Below, in pieces: positions 54,842-64,000 of a DNA stretch of 64,000 nucleotides (position 1 is the first letter of the stretch; each line of letters starts with the position of its first letter). Where the stretch lies: positions 8,077,501 to 8,141,500 of the forward strand of contig NC_065414.1 in NCBI RefSeq assembly GCF_024362695.1, written 5' to 3'. Position numbers and translations under genes: made by a program. The notes below the pieces were generated by a model, which did not search any database, had not been told where the DNA came from, and saw only the letters and a program-made list of their open reading frames with translations. The stretch comes from Pectinophora gossypiella. Its lineage: Eukaryota > Arthropoda > Insecta > Lepidoptera > Gelechiidae.

Positions 54842-57800
54842 ATGGCGAAAGAAACACCTACAACTCCATTTTTGACCGATCTTGATATCAAAATAAATAC
54901 GTTAATAAATAGAAAAGAACGTTATTTTAGGCGTGTTCAACAGATGTACGATTTATCTAAAATTGTCGAAAGTGATTCCACGTTAGTTAACAAATTGTTG
55001 GTGCGGGTCAGTGAACTCGAATCTTCTCGCGAATCATTCGAACGAATTGTTGATGATATTTCTGCGCTGGAACTAAAGCGTAACCCGGCGTATATAATTA
55101 ACGACCAGGAAATAAAGGCTTTCGATGACTTGTATTACGAAGTTAAACGTATTTTTCATCAATACGAAACTGTTTCGAATACGTCAAAAAGTGGCGGTGA
55201 ATTCAAATATGAGCGAAGCGGCGGCTCTCAGCCTCGCTTACCTAAAATTGAACTTGTTCATTTTGACGGAAGGTTAGAGAATTGGATTACATTTCGCGAT
55301 ACATTTATGAGTTTGATTCATACAAATAATTCGATAGGTAATGTCGAGAAGTTCCATTATTTACTTTCCGTAGTAACCGGGCCAGCACTTCAAATAGTGA
55401 AAAGTTTGCCAGTATCGAGTGACAATTATAATATTGTCTGGTCATCCCTGTCGGACAGGTATGAGAATAAGCGTGCTATAGCTACCCGCTATTTGGATAA
55501 ATTGTTTGCGTTCAAACCGTTGCCGAACGAATCTGTTAGCGGATTGAATTCCTTTTTAGAGACATTTCAAGAATGCGTTCAAGCGTTAGAATTATTAAAA
55601 ATCGATGATTTAGCGGGATTTATTCTTTGTTATATCGGTTTACGTAACCTGGACCCGGTTTCTAGACGAGAATTTGAACAAAAAATCGGTATAAAGGAAA
55701 TACCTATTTTTAAAACATTAAGCGAATTTGTATCGAATCAGGCGCGTATGTTGGAAATGTCTAATCCTCCTGTTTCAAAGCCCGTTTCAAATAAACCCAT
55801 TCTAAATGCGGTTCAAAACAAAACTAATAATAATAGTAAACCTATTACAAAAAATGTCAATTCAAAAACCTGTTTGGCGAGCAATGCGGGCCCTGATAAT
55901 TCTAAGAAGGCATGTTTGTATTGCAATAAGCCATTTCATTCGATTTATAAATGTTACGAATACATTGCGCTGTCTCCTAAGCAGCGAATTGAAAAAATAA
56001 AAGATTTGCGTTTATGCGAAAATTGTTTGCGTCAAGGTCACACATCTAATGAGTGCCCATCGAAGATAACATGTACGGTGTGCAAAAACAAACATCATCA
56101 CACGTTGCATTTAGATTCCAATGTAACTTTGATAAGCACGGGCTCTGATGACAGTTGTGATAACGACTTTAATAACGATCAACAGAATCGGGTCTCCTTG
56201 GCATCGTCATGCTCGTCTGGGTCGACAGTTATGCTGGGTACTGCGGTTGTACACGTTACGGATGTTTCAGGCAAATATCAACCCGTGCGCGTAGTGATCG
56301 ACAGTGGTTCTCAAACCAGTTTTATCACAAATGATTGTGCACAGCGATTAGGGCTTCCACGTCAGAAGTGTAACACTCAATTGTCGGGCCTAGGCGGAAC
56401 AGTAGTTCGCGATCACGGTATGGTGTCCTGCACTTTAAAGCCGACCATGTCTAATGACCCTGTTTTTAATATAAAAGCTGTGATCATTCCGAAAATATCT
56501 GGCGATATGCCATCTGTCACTTTGTCACAGGATTTAGTCAACGAATATAAACATTTGGTGTTGGCTGACCCTACTTTCTATCGCTCGAGTCGCATTGACA
56601 TGTTGCTTGCCAGTGACGTGTTTCCATTCATTTATGATGGTGGCAAGTATCATCCGTCACGTCAAGGGATACCGCTCGCGTTAAGTAGCATTTTCGGGTA
56701 TGTCATTACAGGCCAGCTGTCAGTGAATACCGGTGCTGACGGTGTGTCGACTTGTATGTTCACTAGTAGCACAGTTAAGGTGGACGATTTAATTAAATCT
56801 TTCTGGGAAACCGAAAGTTTATCCTGTGACGTACCTAAAAATCCAGATGACGTCGTCGCTGAACAGATGTTTGTCAGTGACCATAAGCGTGATAATACCG
56901 GTCGATACATTGTGAGCTACCCATTCAAACCTGACGCGAAACTGGGCGATTCTAAACAAATTGCATTAAAACGATATCAAAATTTGGAACGCAAATTATC
57001 TCGTTTACCCGATCTAAGGGGCGAATATAAAACGTTCATGGACGACTACGCGTCGCTCGGTCATATGGTCTGTGTCGGTGACGTATCGGAAGTGGAATCG
57101 GCGTATGTCATTCCCCACCACTGCGTTCATAAGCCTGATAGTAGTACGACAAAACTTCGCGTAGTTTTCGATGCTTCGTGTCAAACTACAAATAATCAAT
57201 CTTTAAATTCCGTTTTATATACGGGGCCCAAACTGCAAGCTGATCTTGTGGAATTATTAATACGTTTCCGTTTACGTAACGTTTGTTTATGCGGTGACAT
57301 ATCAAAAATGTATCGTAATATATTAATTGACAAATCACAACGTCAATTTCAACACATATTGTGGCGAGATTCGCCCAACGAGCCTATAAAGATGTACGAG
57401 TTGTGCACAGTCACTTACGGGGTAGTCAGCAGCCCGTTTTTAGCCATTCGCACGTTACAGCAGTTAGCCGCGGATGAAGGCGATCGTTTCCCTGATGCCG
57501 CCCGTGCTCTGCGTGAAGGTTTTTACGTTGATGACTTGCTTTGGTCAGTGGATAGTGTAGACGACGCGCTGACACTTCAACATCAGTTGGTAGAATTGCT
57601 AAAGCTTGGCGGTTTCGAATTGCGCAAGTGGTCGAGTAATAGTGCTCAAGTTTTAAATAAATTGCCTAGTGATCAACTCGAACCACCTGTTCAGTTCGAT
57701 GACGGCAAAACTATGGCTATCAAGATTCTCGGCCTGCACTGGCTACCTGAAGAAGACGCTTTCTCCTTCCGTACCACACAGATGGAAAGTAACGTGACGA

Positions 57801-60106
57801 AGCGCTCCGTGTTGTCGGAAATAGCTAAGTTATTTGACCCTTTGGGGTTCGTTGCGCCTTGTACTTTTCTCGCTAAAACTTTTATGCAAAAGTTATGGTG
57901 CGCCAATTTAGGTTGGGATGACGCGCTGCCTAATGCGCTTCTCAATGAATGGCGTTTGTTTTCATTTCAAATACCTTTATTATCGAAACTAAAACATGAC
58001 CGACATGTTTTTGTGAAAAATCACATTACAGCTCAAATTGTGGGTTTTTGTGACGCGTCGACGAATGGTTTCGCTGCCGTCGTGTATATTCGCAGTCAGG
58101 ACGGGCATGGCAATGTCAAGGTTAGCCTACTGTTATCAAAATCTAAGGTTGCGCCCTTAAAAACAGTATCGATTCCGCGTCTTGAATTAATGGCCGCTCA
58201 TTTGTTATCGAAAACCCTACAATATGTCGTATCGATATTAGCCAAGGAAGTACTGATCAGCGAGGTACTGGCTTTCACCGACAGCTCAGTGGCGTTGACG
58301 TGGATCAATACACCTGCATTCAAATTAAAAACTTTTGTTGCGAATCGTGTGGCTAAGATTACTGAATGTTCAGCCGGTGTTCAATGGTATCACGTCAACG
58401 GCACTGACAATCCTGCCGATGTATGTTCGCGCGGCGCCACGCCGGCCCAGTTGCTGCACATCGCTGATCAGTGGTTCCGCGGCCCACAGTGGTTGTACGA
58501 TCCACAACATATGTGGCCAGTGAGGTCTCTAACTGAGTTCAAAGGAGAACCCCTGGAACTAAAACCTGTAAAGGAAAGTACGTCATTACTCACTGAAGGT
58601 GTCTCTCTAAAAAATAACTTTGATAATATAATAAATAAATATTCGAATTTTAACAAACTGCAGCGCATAGTCGCCTGGTGTTTCAGATTCTTACACAATT
58701 CCAGGGTTTCTCGGCCTGATAGAATCAGGGGCGCATTGCTCACCGCAGAGTTAAATAAAGCTCACGATAAACTTATTCAAATAGTTCAATCCGAACATTT
58801 TGGTGATGACATTGAGTCATTAAAACGAGGTAATCGATGCTCTCAAAGCCTACGTAAACTCGACCCGTTCATTGATAGCCGTGGTCTTCTCATGGTGGGG
58901 GGTAGGCTTTCACACGCAAACTTACCATTTACTCAACGTCACCCTTTAATTTTACCGAAAAAATGTCATTTTACGAACATTTTAATTGATTATTATCATA
59001 AAGTTTATTTACATGTCGGACCTAGGACTTTACAAAACATATTAGTTCAAAAATATTGGATTATAGCCGCTCGCTGTGTTATACGGTCTCGCCTTTCCAA
59101 ATGCGTTACATGTTTCAGAAATAGGCCCACTGTAAATCAACCTAAAATGGGCTCTTTGCCTAAGTGCCGCTTACAGGACGTTTACCCGTTTCACACGGTC
59201 GGTGTCGATATTGGAGGTCCATTTTATACAAAAGAAACAAATAGACGCAATGCCAGAATCTCAAAGTCTTACTTATGTCTATTTGTTTGTTATTCGACTC
59301 GTGCGGTTCACCTTGAGGTCCTTTCGGCGTTGACTACTGAATGCTTCCTAGCTTCATTCGATCGGTTTACGGCTAGGCGTGGTCTTCCACACACCATGTA
59401 TTCGGATAACGGTAAAAACTTTGTCGCGGCCGGTAAACACTTAAACGAAGTCGTTCAATTTTATAATGCAAGTCAACGGCAGCTTATTGACGGTTTTACA
59501 GTCAGAAAAGTGACATGGAAATATAACCCCCCGACAGGTAGTCATTTTGGGGGCATTTTTGAAGCCGGAATAAAATCGGCAAAGTACCACTTGAAGCGCG
59601 TAGTAGGTACTCGTGCCTTATCTTTCGAAGAGTTGGGTACTCTTTTTGCTAACATAGAAGCGATTTTAAATTCGCGCCCTTTGTGTAGTTTGTCTAATGA
59701 CCCGAGTGAATTCGACGTCCTTACGCCAGGACACTTTTTAGTCGGTCGTCAATTGGTATCGGCTCCCAATTACGATCTTTCAGATATACCGTTGAATCGT
59801 TTAACACGATGGCAATGCATTACGCAGGCCGCTCTGCACTTCTGGCGCCGGTGGAAGTCGGAATACTTGCACACATTGCAACAAAGGCAGAAGTGGTTTG
59901 TTGATACACCTAACTTAAACGTAAACGATTTGGTCTTAATTCATAACGATAACGTACCGTGTCAACAATGGAGTTTGGGTCGTGTAGAACAGATTCACCC
60001 TGGACGTGATGGTAGAGTTCGCGTTGTTACATTACGTACACAAAATTCACGGTTACAACGGCCTGTTTCCAAATTGAGTCCTCTCCCAAAAGAGCAGGAC
60101 CAATAA
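54842..60106 (+). CDS. BEL/Pao Gag-Pol polyprotein
   Basis: 1754 residues in one uninterrupted frame, a normal length for BEL/Pao. The ATG context (TTCAAAATGG) is good. Domains in order: a Gag region with a DUF1759-type core from about residue 131 (PRLPKIELVHFDG); CCHC knuckles at C358-C361-H366-C371 and C392-C395-H400-C405, plus a Cys/His group from C411; an aspartic protease with DSG at 487-489; and a reverse transcriptase with LRVVFDAS near 772, catalytic D819 and YVDD at 895-898. RNase H begins near D1071 (GFCDAS). Integrase has zinc ligands H1386, H1391, C1421 and C1424 and catalytic D1456, D1522 and E1574. A DUF5641-type C-terminal domain follows (PGRDGRVRVVTLR). Every catalytic residue checked is present and there is no internal stop. 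The product would form particles, copy the RNA and insert the DNA. Short frames inside this interval are shadows. Confidence 0.96.
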   Translation: MAKETPTTPFLTDLDIKINTLINRKERYFRRVQQMYDLSKIVESDSTLVNKLLVRVSELESSRESFERIVDDISALELKRNPAYIINDQEIKAFDDLYYEVKRIFHQYETVSNTSKSGGEFKYERSGGSQPRLPKIELVHFDGRLENWITFRDTFMSLIHTNNSIGNVEKFHYLLSVVTGPALQIVKSLPVSSDNYNIVWSSLSDRYENKRAIATRYLDKLFAFKPLPNESVSGLNSFLETFQECVQALELLKIDDLAGFILCYIGLRNLDPVSRREFEQKIGIKEIPIFKTLSEFVSNQARMLEMSNPPVSKPVSNKPILNAVQNKTNNNSKPITKNVNSKTCLASNAGPDNSKKACLYCNKPFHSIYKCYEYIALSPKQRIEKIKDLRLCENCLRQGHTSNECPSKITCTVCKNKHHHTLHLDSNVTLISTGSDDSCDNDFNNDQQNRVSLASSCSSGSTVMLGTAVVHVTDVSGKYQPVRVVIDSGSQTSFITNDCAQRLGLPRQKCNTQLSGLGGTVVRDHGMVSCTLKPTMSNDPVFNIKAVIIPKISGDMPSVTLSQDLVNEYKHLVLADPTFYRSSRIDMLLASDVFPFIYDGGKYHPSRQGIPLALSSIFGYVITGQLSVNTGADGVSTCMFTSSTVKVDDLIKSFWETESLSCDVPKNPDDVVAEQMFVSDHKRDNTGRYIVSYPFKPDAKLGDSKQIALKRYQNLERKLSRLPDLRGEYKTFMDDYASLGHMVCVGDVSEVESAYVIPHHCVHKPDSSTTKLRVVFDASCQTTNNQSLNSVLYTGPKLQADLVELLIRFRLRNVCLCGDISKMYRNILIDKSQRQFQHILWRDSPNEPIKMYELCTVTYGVVSSPFLAIRTLQQLAADEGDRFPDAARALREGFYVDDLLWSVDSVDDALTLQHQLVELLKLGGFELRKWSSNSAQVLNKLPSDQLEPPVQFDDGKTMAIKILGLHWLPEEDAFSFRTTQMESNVTKRSVLSEIAKLFDPLGFVAPCTFLAKTFMQKLWCANLGWDDALPNALLNEWRLFSFQIPLLSKLKHDRHVFVKNHITAQIVGFCDASTNGFAAVVYIRSQDGHGNVKVSLLLSKSKVAPLKTVSIPRLELMAAHLLSKTLQYVVSILAKEVLISEVLAFTDSSVALTWINTPAFKLKTFVANRVAKITECSAGVQWYHVNGTDNPADVCSRGATPAQLLHIADQWFRGPQWLYDPQHMWPVRSLTEFKGEPLELKPVKESTSLLTEGVSLKNNFDNIINKYSNFNKLQRIVAWCFRFLHNSRVSRPDRIRGALLTAELNKAHDKLIQIVQSEHFGDDIESLKRGNRCSQSLRKLDPFIDSRGLLMVGGRLSHANLPFTQRHPLILPKKCHFTNILIDYYHKVYLHVGPRTLQNILVQKYWIIAARCVIRSRLSKCVTCFRNRPTVNQPKMGSLPKCRLQDVYPFHTVGVDIGGPFYTKETNRRNARISKSYLCLFVCYSTRAVHLEVLSALTTECFLASFDRFTARRGLPHTMYSDNGKNFVAAGKHLNEVVQFYNASQRQLIDGFTVRKVTWKYNPPTGSHFGGIFEAGIKSAKYHLKRVVGTRALSFEELGTLFANIEAILNSRPLCSLSNDPSEFDVLTPGHFLVGRQLVSAPNYDLSDIPLNRLTRWQCITQAALHFWRRWKSEYLHTLQQRQKWFVDTPNLNVNDLVLIHNDNVPCQQWSLGRVEQIHPGRDGRVRVVTLRTQNSRLQRPVSKLSPLPKEQDQ

Positions 60107-60299
60107 CTTTGTTATTTATTTCTATCATAATAATATCATTCATACACTTAATTATTTATTATACAGTCCATTAGCTTATCTTATTATAAAAAAATATAAC
60201 TTAGTTTTCTTTGTCAACAATAAAGTACATTATAAGTAGTATATTTAATAATTCTACTCTTGTGATGTTATTACCTATTTTGAAATCACTGTTGATTTC
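60107..60299 (+). other. BEL/Pao 3' untranslated region
   Basis: About 190 AT-rich bases with no env-like frame. An AATAAA at 60219-60224 could give a poly(A) site before the 3' LTR and so a shortened transcript. Confidence 0.7.
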
Positions 60300-60312
60300 G
60301 GTGGGGGGTAAA
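60300..60312 (+). promoter_or_regulatory. polypurine tract
   Basis: GGTGGGGGGTAAA immediately precedes the TG of the 3' LTR, the expected place for plus-strand priming. It is interrupted by two T residues. Confidence 0.75.
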
Positions 60313-60650
60313 TGTTAGGACACCGACCATGAATCCCTTCCAAAAACTCCTTTGGTTCGCGCCAAAAACTCCCGCCACCCCAAGCCAGGAAAAAAGAAAA
60401 ATAAAGTGGACTCGACTACCGCCGTCGCGCGTTTCTATACAAGAAATTTCTAAAATAACATAAAAGTGTATTAATTCAAGTTGTGCTGTTTAAACTTAAT
60501 CTGAAAGTGCACTAGCAGTCTCCAGAGCACCCCGGGGTCAGAAGAAAGCAAATTCAACAATCCTGTAAGTACCTTTCCTTTGGTCGGTGTTTTGTACGGG
60601 CAAGTCTACTTTTCAGATTCAAAATTATCACTAATCTCAGTTATCCAACA
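60313..60650 (+). repeat. 3' LTR (338 bp)
   Basis: Same length and limits as the 5' LTR with one base difference. It also carries AATAAA (about 60400) and the GTAAGT donor (60565-60570), which could splice read-through transcripts into flanking DNA. Confidence 0.95.
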
Positions 60651-60655
60651 ATAAC

Positions 60656-62104
60656 TATTAATCATGATTTTCAATGTAACAATTTTGGGATGAAAATTAG
60701 CTTCAGCAGCGGCAGCGGGTTGGTTTATAAATGAAACATTCAGACAGAGCAGCGACGAAATGTGTACCTTCTTTTGTATCGAAGTTAGTAAAAGGGTAAT
60801 GAAAGATGGTTACGTATAGATTAGAAGCATAGATGGCATGGTTTTGTGAATAACACCAATGAGTTTATTGACCAGATAATGCTTCGAACACAACAACTTT
60901 AAACATTGCAGCATCAGTGAGTAAGATAAATGTTTCTTAGTAGTTAGTGTGTGTTAAGCGTTCTTGTTGTAAGAAATCAATTTGTTACGACAGCGAACAC
61001 TCTGTCTTCAGCTATGGAAACATTATTATGCATAGCTTCAAACCTAATTTTGAATTATACATTTACAACTAAGGTTTCTGTAAATTACAGAAACCTAAAT
61101 ACTAAAACGGCAAAAATAATACACATTCGATACTATCGTTTATATTCAGTCAATTTCTTCAGTCAGTCCTTCGTTAGATGTAATCGAGTAATTTATATCG
61201 TAAGGGGTCGGATCTAAGTTAGATGAAATTATATTTATCATGAAATTCGTTTAGACAGTCCACTATTTATAAACAAGCTTTGATTCAGTTTATAGCAAGC
61301 AATACGTACATTATATAATTAAATATCTAGAGAACAAACTTCAATGAAATTAAGACAGTCAAAGACTACTAAATGAAATTAGTACTAGCTTTCAAATTGA
61401 ATTAGGAGAGCCCTATCGTCCTTAGTGTGTTTGTTTGCAATGAAGTGTATGAATTCGATACAAAATTAAATTCAGAATAAGCATCTGAATTTGTTCAAAT
61501 AATACATAAAAACTTCTTTTAGTACGCTGAAGTTATGTTAATACCAATCACCAAGAAATAGTATAGTTTGGAAAATTCGATACTAATTTTGTGCTTTAAC
61601 GTCGTGTAATAAAATGTTTACCGAATGTCACGTAATAATATAACATTATTTATTTATTTTTTTATTTTTTTTGCAAATATCATATCGGCCATCCTCAGGG
61701 GAAAAAATATATAATATTATATTGATTATGTTGCTTTCCCACAAGAAGTTAATACTCAACCGTAAGACCTCCTCAAAATATATAAGAACAATGAAATTCT
61801 TTAGAAAACTCGGCAACAATGTAAGAAAAATGGGCTCATAGAGTTGTTTGCTGCAAATGACGTTAATTGACCAGGGCTGAGAGTAATGCTGTCGATGTAA
61901 TTACACGGTTTAACAACACGAGAAGAATTTAGTACAAAAGTGCCATATTTTTTTACTGATAACCTTGTATAATATGAACTTATTAGTGCATTGGAGATAT
62001 TTCCAATTTGGTCAATGTATGTATGTCCTTCTACGTCATCCTCTGCCAGCCCTCCACCAACCAACCATCAACAAAATTATATCATGTAGGCAAGTACATG
62101 CATA
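60656..62104. other. spacer, no supported gene
   Basis: AT-rich. Frames at 60951-61217 (plus, 88 codons) and 61801-62064 (minus, 87 codons) have no domain. Confidence 0.45.
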
Positions 62105-62182
62105 TATAAACTCACGCCTATTTCCACCCGGGGTAAGCAGAGACTATGAAAATCCATTTGCTTCGATCCTGAAACACTTTAG
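62105..62182 (+). repeat. interspersed repeat, family F
   Basis: CCTATTTCCACCCGGGGTAA, GCAGAGACTATGAAAATCCA and TTTGCTTCGATCCTGA, shared with 318-430 and 45381-45455. The 84-codon frame at 61965-62219 runs through it. Confidence 0.6.
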
Positions 62183-63199
62183 AGACAAGTGCTTTCGGGT
62201 AAATAGGCACAGGAAATGAACGACAATTCCAAAATCATTCCACGGTTTGAGTTGAACTCTCCTGCGGTTTCGTATTACAAATTACTCAGAAACATTGACT
62301 GATTTGATGTTGGTGTCTAACTCAACTTTAAAGTAAATATTTCGTAAGTAAAAAAGTAAGAAAAGTAAGTTTCGTTTTGTTTTCTTTTTAGTAAGTATTT
62401 TGAATTAATTTAAAAATCATTTAATTATAACTAAATCTTATATCTATGTGTAATAAGACTAAGTTTTTATTTATTTATTATAATTTAATTTGTACCTGCC
62501 AGTTTAAATGTTGAATAAAGTAAATAGCGGTGTTTTAGAAAAAAAAAGTTTCAAATCTCACAACCGATGAAAAACCAACAAAAAATGAAACAAAATAGTT
62601 TAATAGGTAAGAAACTTCTATACAAACCAATAATGAATGTATTTTTTAATCTTATAGTTGAGTAGTTAATTATATGTTCAGAAGATAGCCGGGGTCATAT
62701 GGAAAATTAATATATTGACATACTTCATCAGTTTGTGGCACGCTTTAGATGCCAATTTAGTATGACGTCATATAACCAGCGAATAATTATCAAGACTCAA
62801 ACTTCACCTCATTTTACAAGTAATACGTGAACATCTTCTTTTTCTATTCTTTCTTCTTTTATTTTTGGTTTTACGTAATAAAAAGTAAGTTATTGAAGAA
62901 ATACTGCTATCGCATTAATAAAGCATTATATATCAGTGCAAGCGAAATTTAAAATTAATCGAATGGAGATTCGTTGACGCATACGCGGCCAAATGAAGGC
63001 GGGCTAATGAGAGCTAATGAAACAACTGCAACAAACGAGCTCTGAATTTTATTGCGTTACCATTAAACGCTCGTTTACGGTTTGTTTAATCGAAATTTAT
63101 TCATGAAGCTATTGCGATGGAATGAGCATCAATAATAAGCTATTTTGCGGGGGTGTGCAATGGGAATATACGTAACAATTATACTAGCATAGTATGACT
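62183..63199. other. spacer, no gene seen
   Basis: AT-rich, with no long frame and no recurring repeat. Confidence 0.5.
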
Positions 63200-63472
63200 G
63201 AGGAGCTCGGTGGCGCAGCGGTAAACGCGCTTGGTCTGTGATTGTTGAAGTTAAGCAACTTTAGCAAAGGCCGGTCATTGGATGGGTGAACACAAAAAAA
63301 GAGTTTTCATCTCGAGCTCCTCCGTGCTTCGGAAGGCACGTTAAGCCGTTGGTCCCGACTGCATTAGCAGTCGATAATAACCACTAATCCGCACTGGGCC
63401 CGCGTGGTGGTTTAAGGCCCATCCATAGGGAAGGCCCGTGCCCCAGGGACGTTAATGGGCTGATGATGATGA
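63200..63472 (+). mobile_element. 5S rRNA-headed SINE
   Basis: GAGGAGCTCGGTGGCGCAGC, GAAGTTAAGCAAC (63247-63259) and GGATGGGTGA (63280-63289) mark the 5S-like head. The body has TCCGTGCTTCGGAAGGCACG and CGCACTGGGCCCGCGTGG. About 20 bases of the CCCGATCTCCC and CAGTGGG parts are missing compared with 28639-28936. The tail is (GAT)n. No target-site duplication was seen. Confidence 0.85.
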
Positions 63473-63494
63473 GATTATGTACATACAGCCTTGA

Positions 63495-63620
63495 TGATGA
63501 TGATGTGATTCAGCCGATTTCGGCTACGGCGACTGCTTGAACTCCGATTGTTCATGCACCCGCATGGGGCTGATATAACCAATCATGTTGGGGAAAATAA
63601 GACTGATAGCTTAGATGGAC
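63495..63620. repeat. interspersed repeat, unassigned
   Basis: GATTCAGCCGATTTCGGCTA, CGGCGACTGCTTGAACTCCG and CATGGGGCTGATATAACCAA. G+C richer than the flanks and similar in style to known lepidopteran repeats, but seen once here. Confidence 0.4.
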
Positions 63621-63749
63621 CTGCATATCGCGCATTATATCTTTCGATTTTTACGATATGTTCGGGAAGATAAACAAACAAACGCGTTGTGTTTTATTTG
63701 CTCCCAGACCAGTGTATGGAAATACTTATACTGTTATTACCCAATAACA

Positions 63750-63990
63750 GCCTCCGTGGTCTAGTGGTTAGAGCGTTAGCCTCATGATCTGGAGGTCCGG
63801 GTTCGATTACCGATGGGGACATTGTCGAAATCACTTTGTGAGACTGTCCTTTGTTTGGTAAGGACTTTTCGGGCTTGAATCACCTGATTGTCTTAAAAAA
63901 AAGATGATTCCGTGCTTCGGAGGGCACGTTAAGCCGTTGGTCCCAGCTATTAGCCGTAAAAACACCTTTTTTTTTTTTTTTTTTTTATCG
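63750..63990 (+). mobile_element. tRNA-headed SINE
   Basis: GCCTCCGTGGTCTAGTGGTT gives an A box (TGGTCTAGTGG, 63757-63767), and GGGTTCGATTACC (63799-63811) a B box. The body has AATCACTTTGTGAGACTG and GTGCTTCGGAGGGCACGTTA and breaks off after CCCAGCTATTAGCC. A run of about 18 T follows (63968-63985). The head could be mistaken for a tRNA gene, but the body identifies a SINE. Confidence 0.8.
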
Positions 63991-64000
63991 TTGGAAAATG

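Larger units (their letters stand above)
54195..60655 (+). mobile_element. complete BEL/Pao LTR retrotransposon with ATAAC duplication
   Basis: The element proper is 54200-60650 (6451 bp), flanked by the 5-bp duplication ATAAC at 54195-54199 and 60651-60655. Two 338-bp LTRs differ at one base. In order it holds the 5' LTR, a primer-binding site, an untranslated leader, one 1754-codon Gag-Pol frame, a short 3' UTR, a polypurine tract and the 3' LTR. Single-frame Gag-Pol, the domain order and the 5-bp duplication are all typical of BEL/Pao elements. No env-like frame exists between the stop at 60106 and the 3' LTR. Everything needed for retrotransposition appears present, so this copy may be active or only recently silenced. 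That is inference, not shown. Confidence 0.95.

Noticed and set aside
60107..60312. An env-like third gene in the BEL/Pao element
   Set aside because: Only about 200 AT-rich bases lie between the Gag-Pol stop and the 3' LTR, with no frame of useful length.
63751..63821. tRNA gene (A and B boxes present, similar heads at 15570-15640, 49300-49362)
   Set aside because: The tRNA-like part is followed by a body shared among five loci, and the acceptor stem does not close. These are SINE heads.

Overview
This window looks like gene-poor nuclear DNA from a moth or butterfly (Lepidoptera). The inference rests on AT-rich sequence dense with repeats whose style is typical of lepidopteran genomes. These include tRNA-headed SINEs, LINE 3' ends with (GAT)n or (AAG)n tails, fragments of the type GCCCACTGCTGGGCATAGGC, and a BEL/Pao retrotransposon. 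No host protein-coding gene, tRNA gene or rRNA gene could be supported. Short ORFs outside transposons look like chance or decayed transposon coding. Species cannot be told from the sequence alone.

Layout. 1-4.68 kb: SINE scraps and two copies of one MITE family, one of which carries a second, Harbinger-like MITE nested inside it. 4.68-13.57 kb: a direct tandem duplication of a ~4.45-kb unit, identical wherever compared except for one 15-bp indel; each copy carries the same LINE 3' end, palindrome and SINE scrap. 13.6-24.4 kb: AT-rich spacer with a tRNA-SINE, a third copy of the first MITE family, other MITEs and a TATCGATA cluster. 24.4-26.3 kb: a repeat-rich block with a regular 134-bp array. 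26.8-33.4 kb: LINE and SINE fragments, including a 5S-rRNA-headed SINE with a clean target-site duplication, and a decayed LINE with endonuclease and reverse transcriptase remains. That LINE lies between two clusters of a repeated ATCATTTC(A/G)GTG motif. 33.4-54.2 kb: spacer with further SINE and LINE 3' ends, a 253-bp tandem array and small hairpins.

54.2-60.65 kb holds the one clearly intact coding element: a full-length BEL/Pao LTR retrotransposon. It has 338-bp LTRs differing at one base, a 5-bp target-site duplication, a primer-binding site that fits tRNA-Tyr, and a polypurine tract. A single uninterrupted 1754-residue Gag-Pol reading frame carries Gag, zinc knuckles, protease, reverse transcriptase, RNase H and integrase. 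No env-like frame follows. A strong splice donor in the LTR and a strong acceptor just before the start codon suggest a spliced leader. 60.7-64 kb is spacer ending in a 5S-headed SINE and a tRNA-headed SINE.

The parts do not form a host pathway. They show a transposon-on-transposon landscape: non-autonomous SINEs and MITEs beside broken LINEs, plus one recently inserted LTR element.
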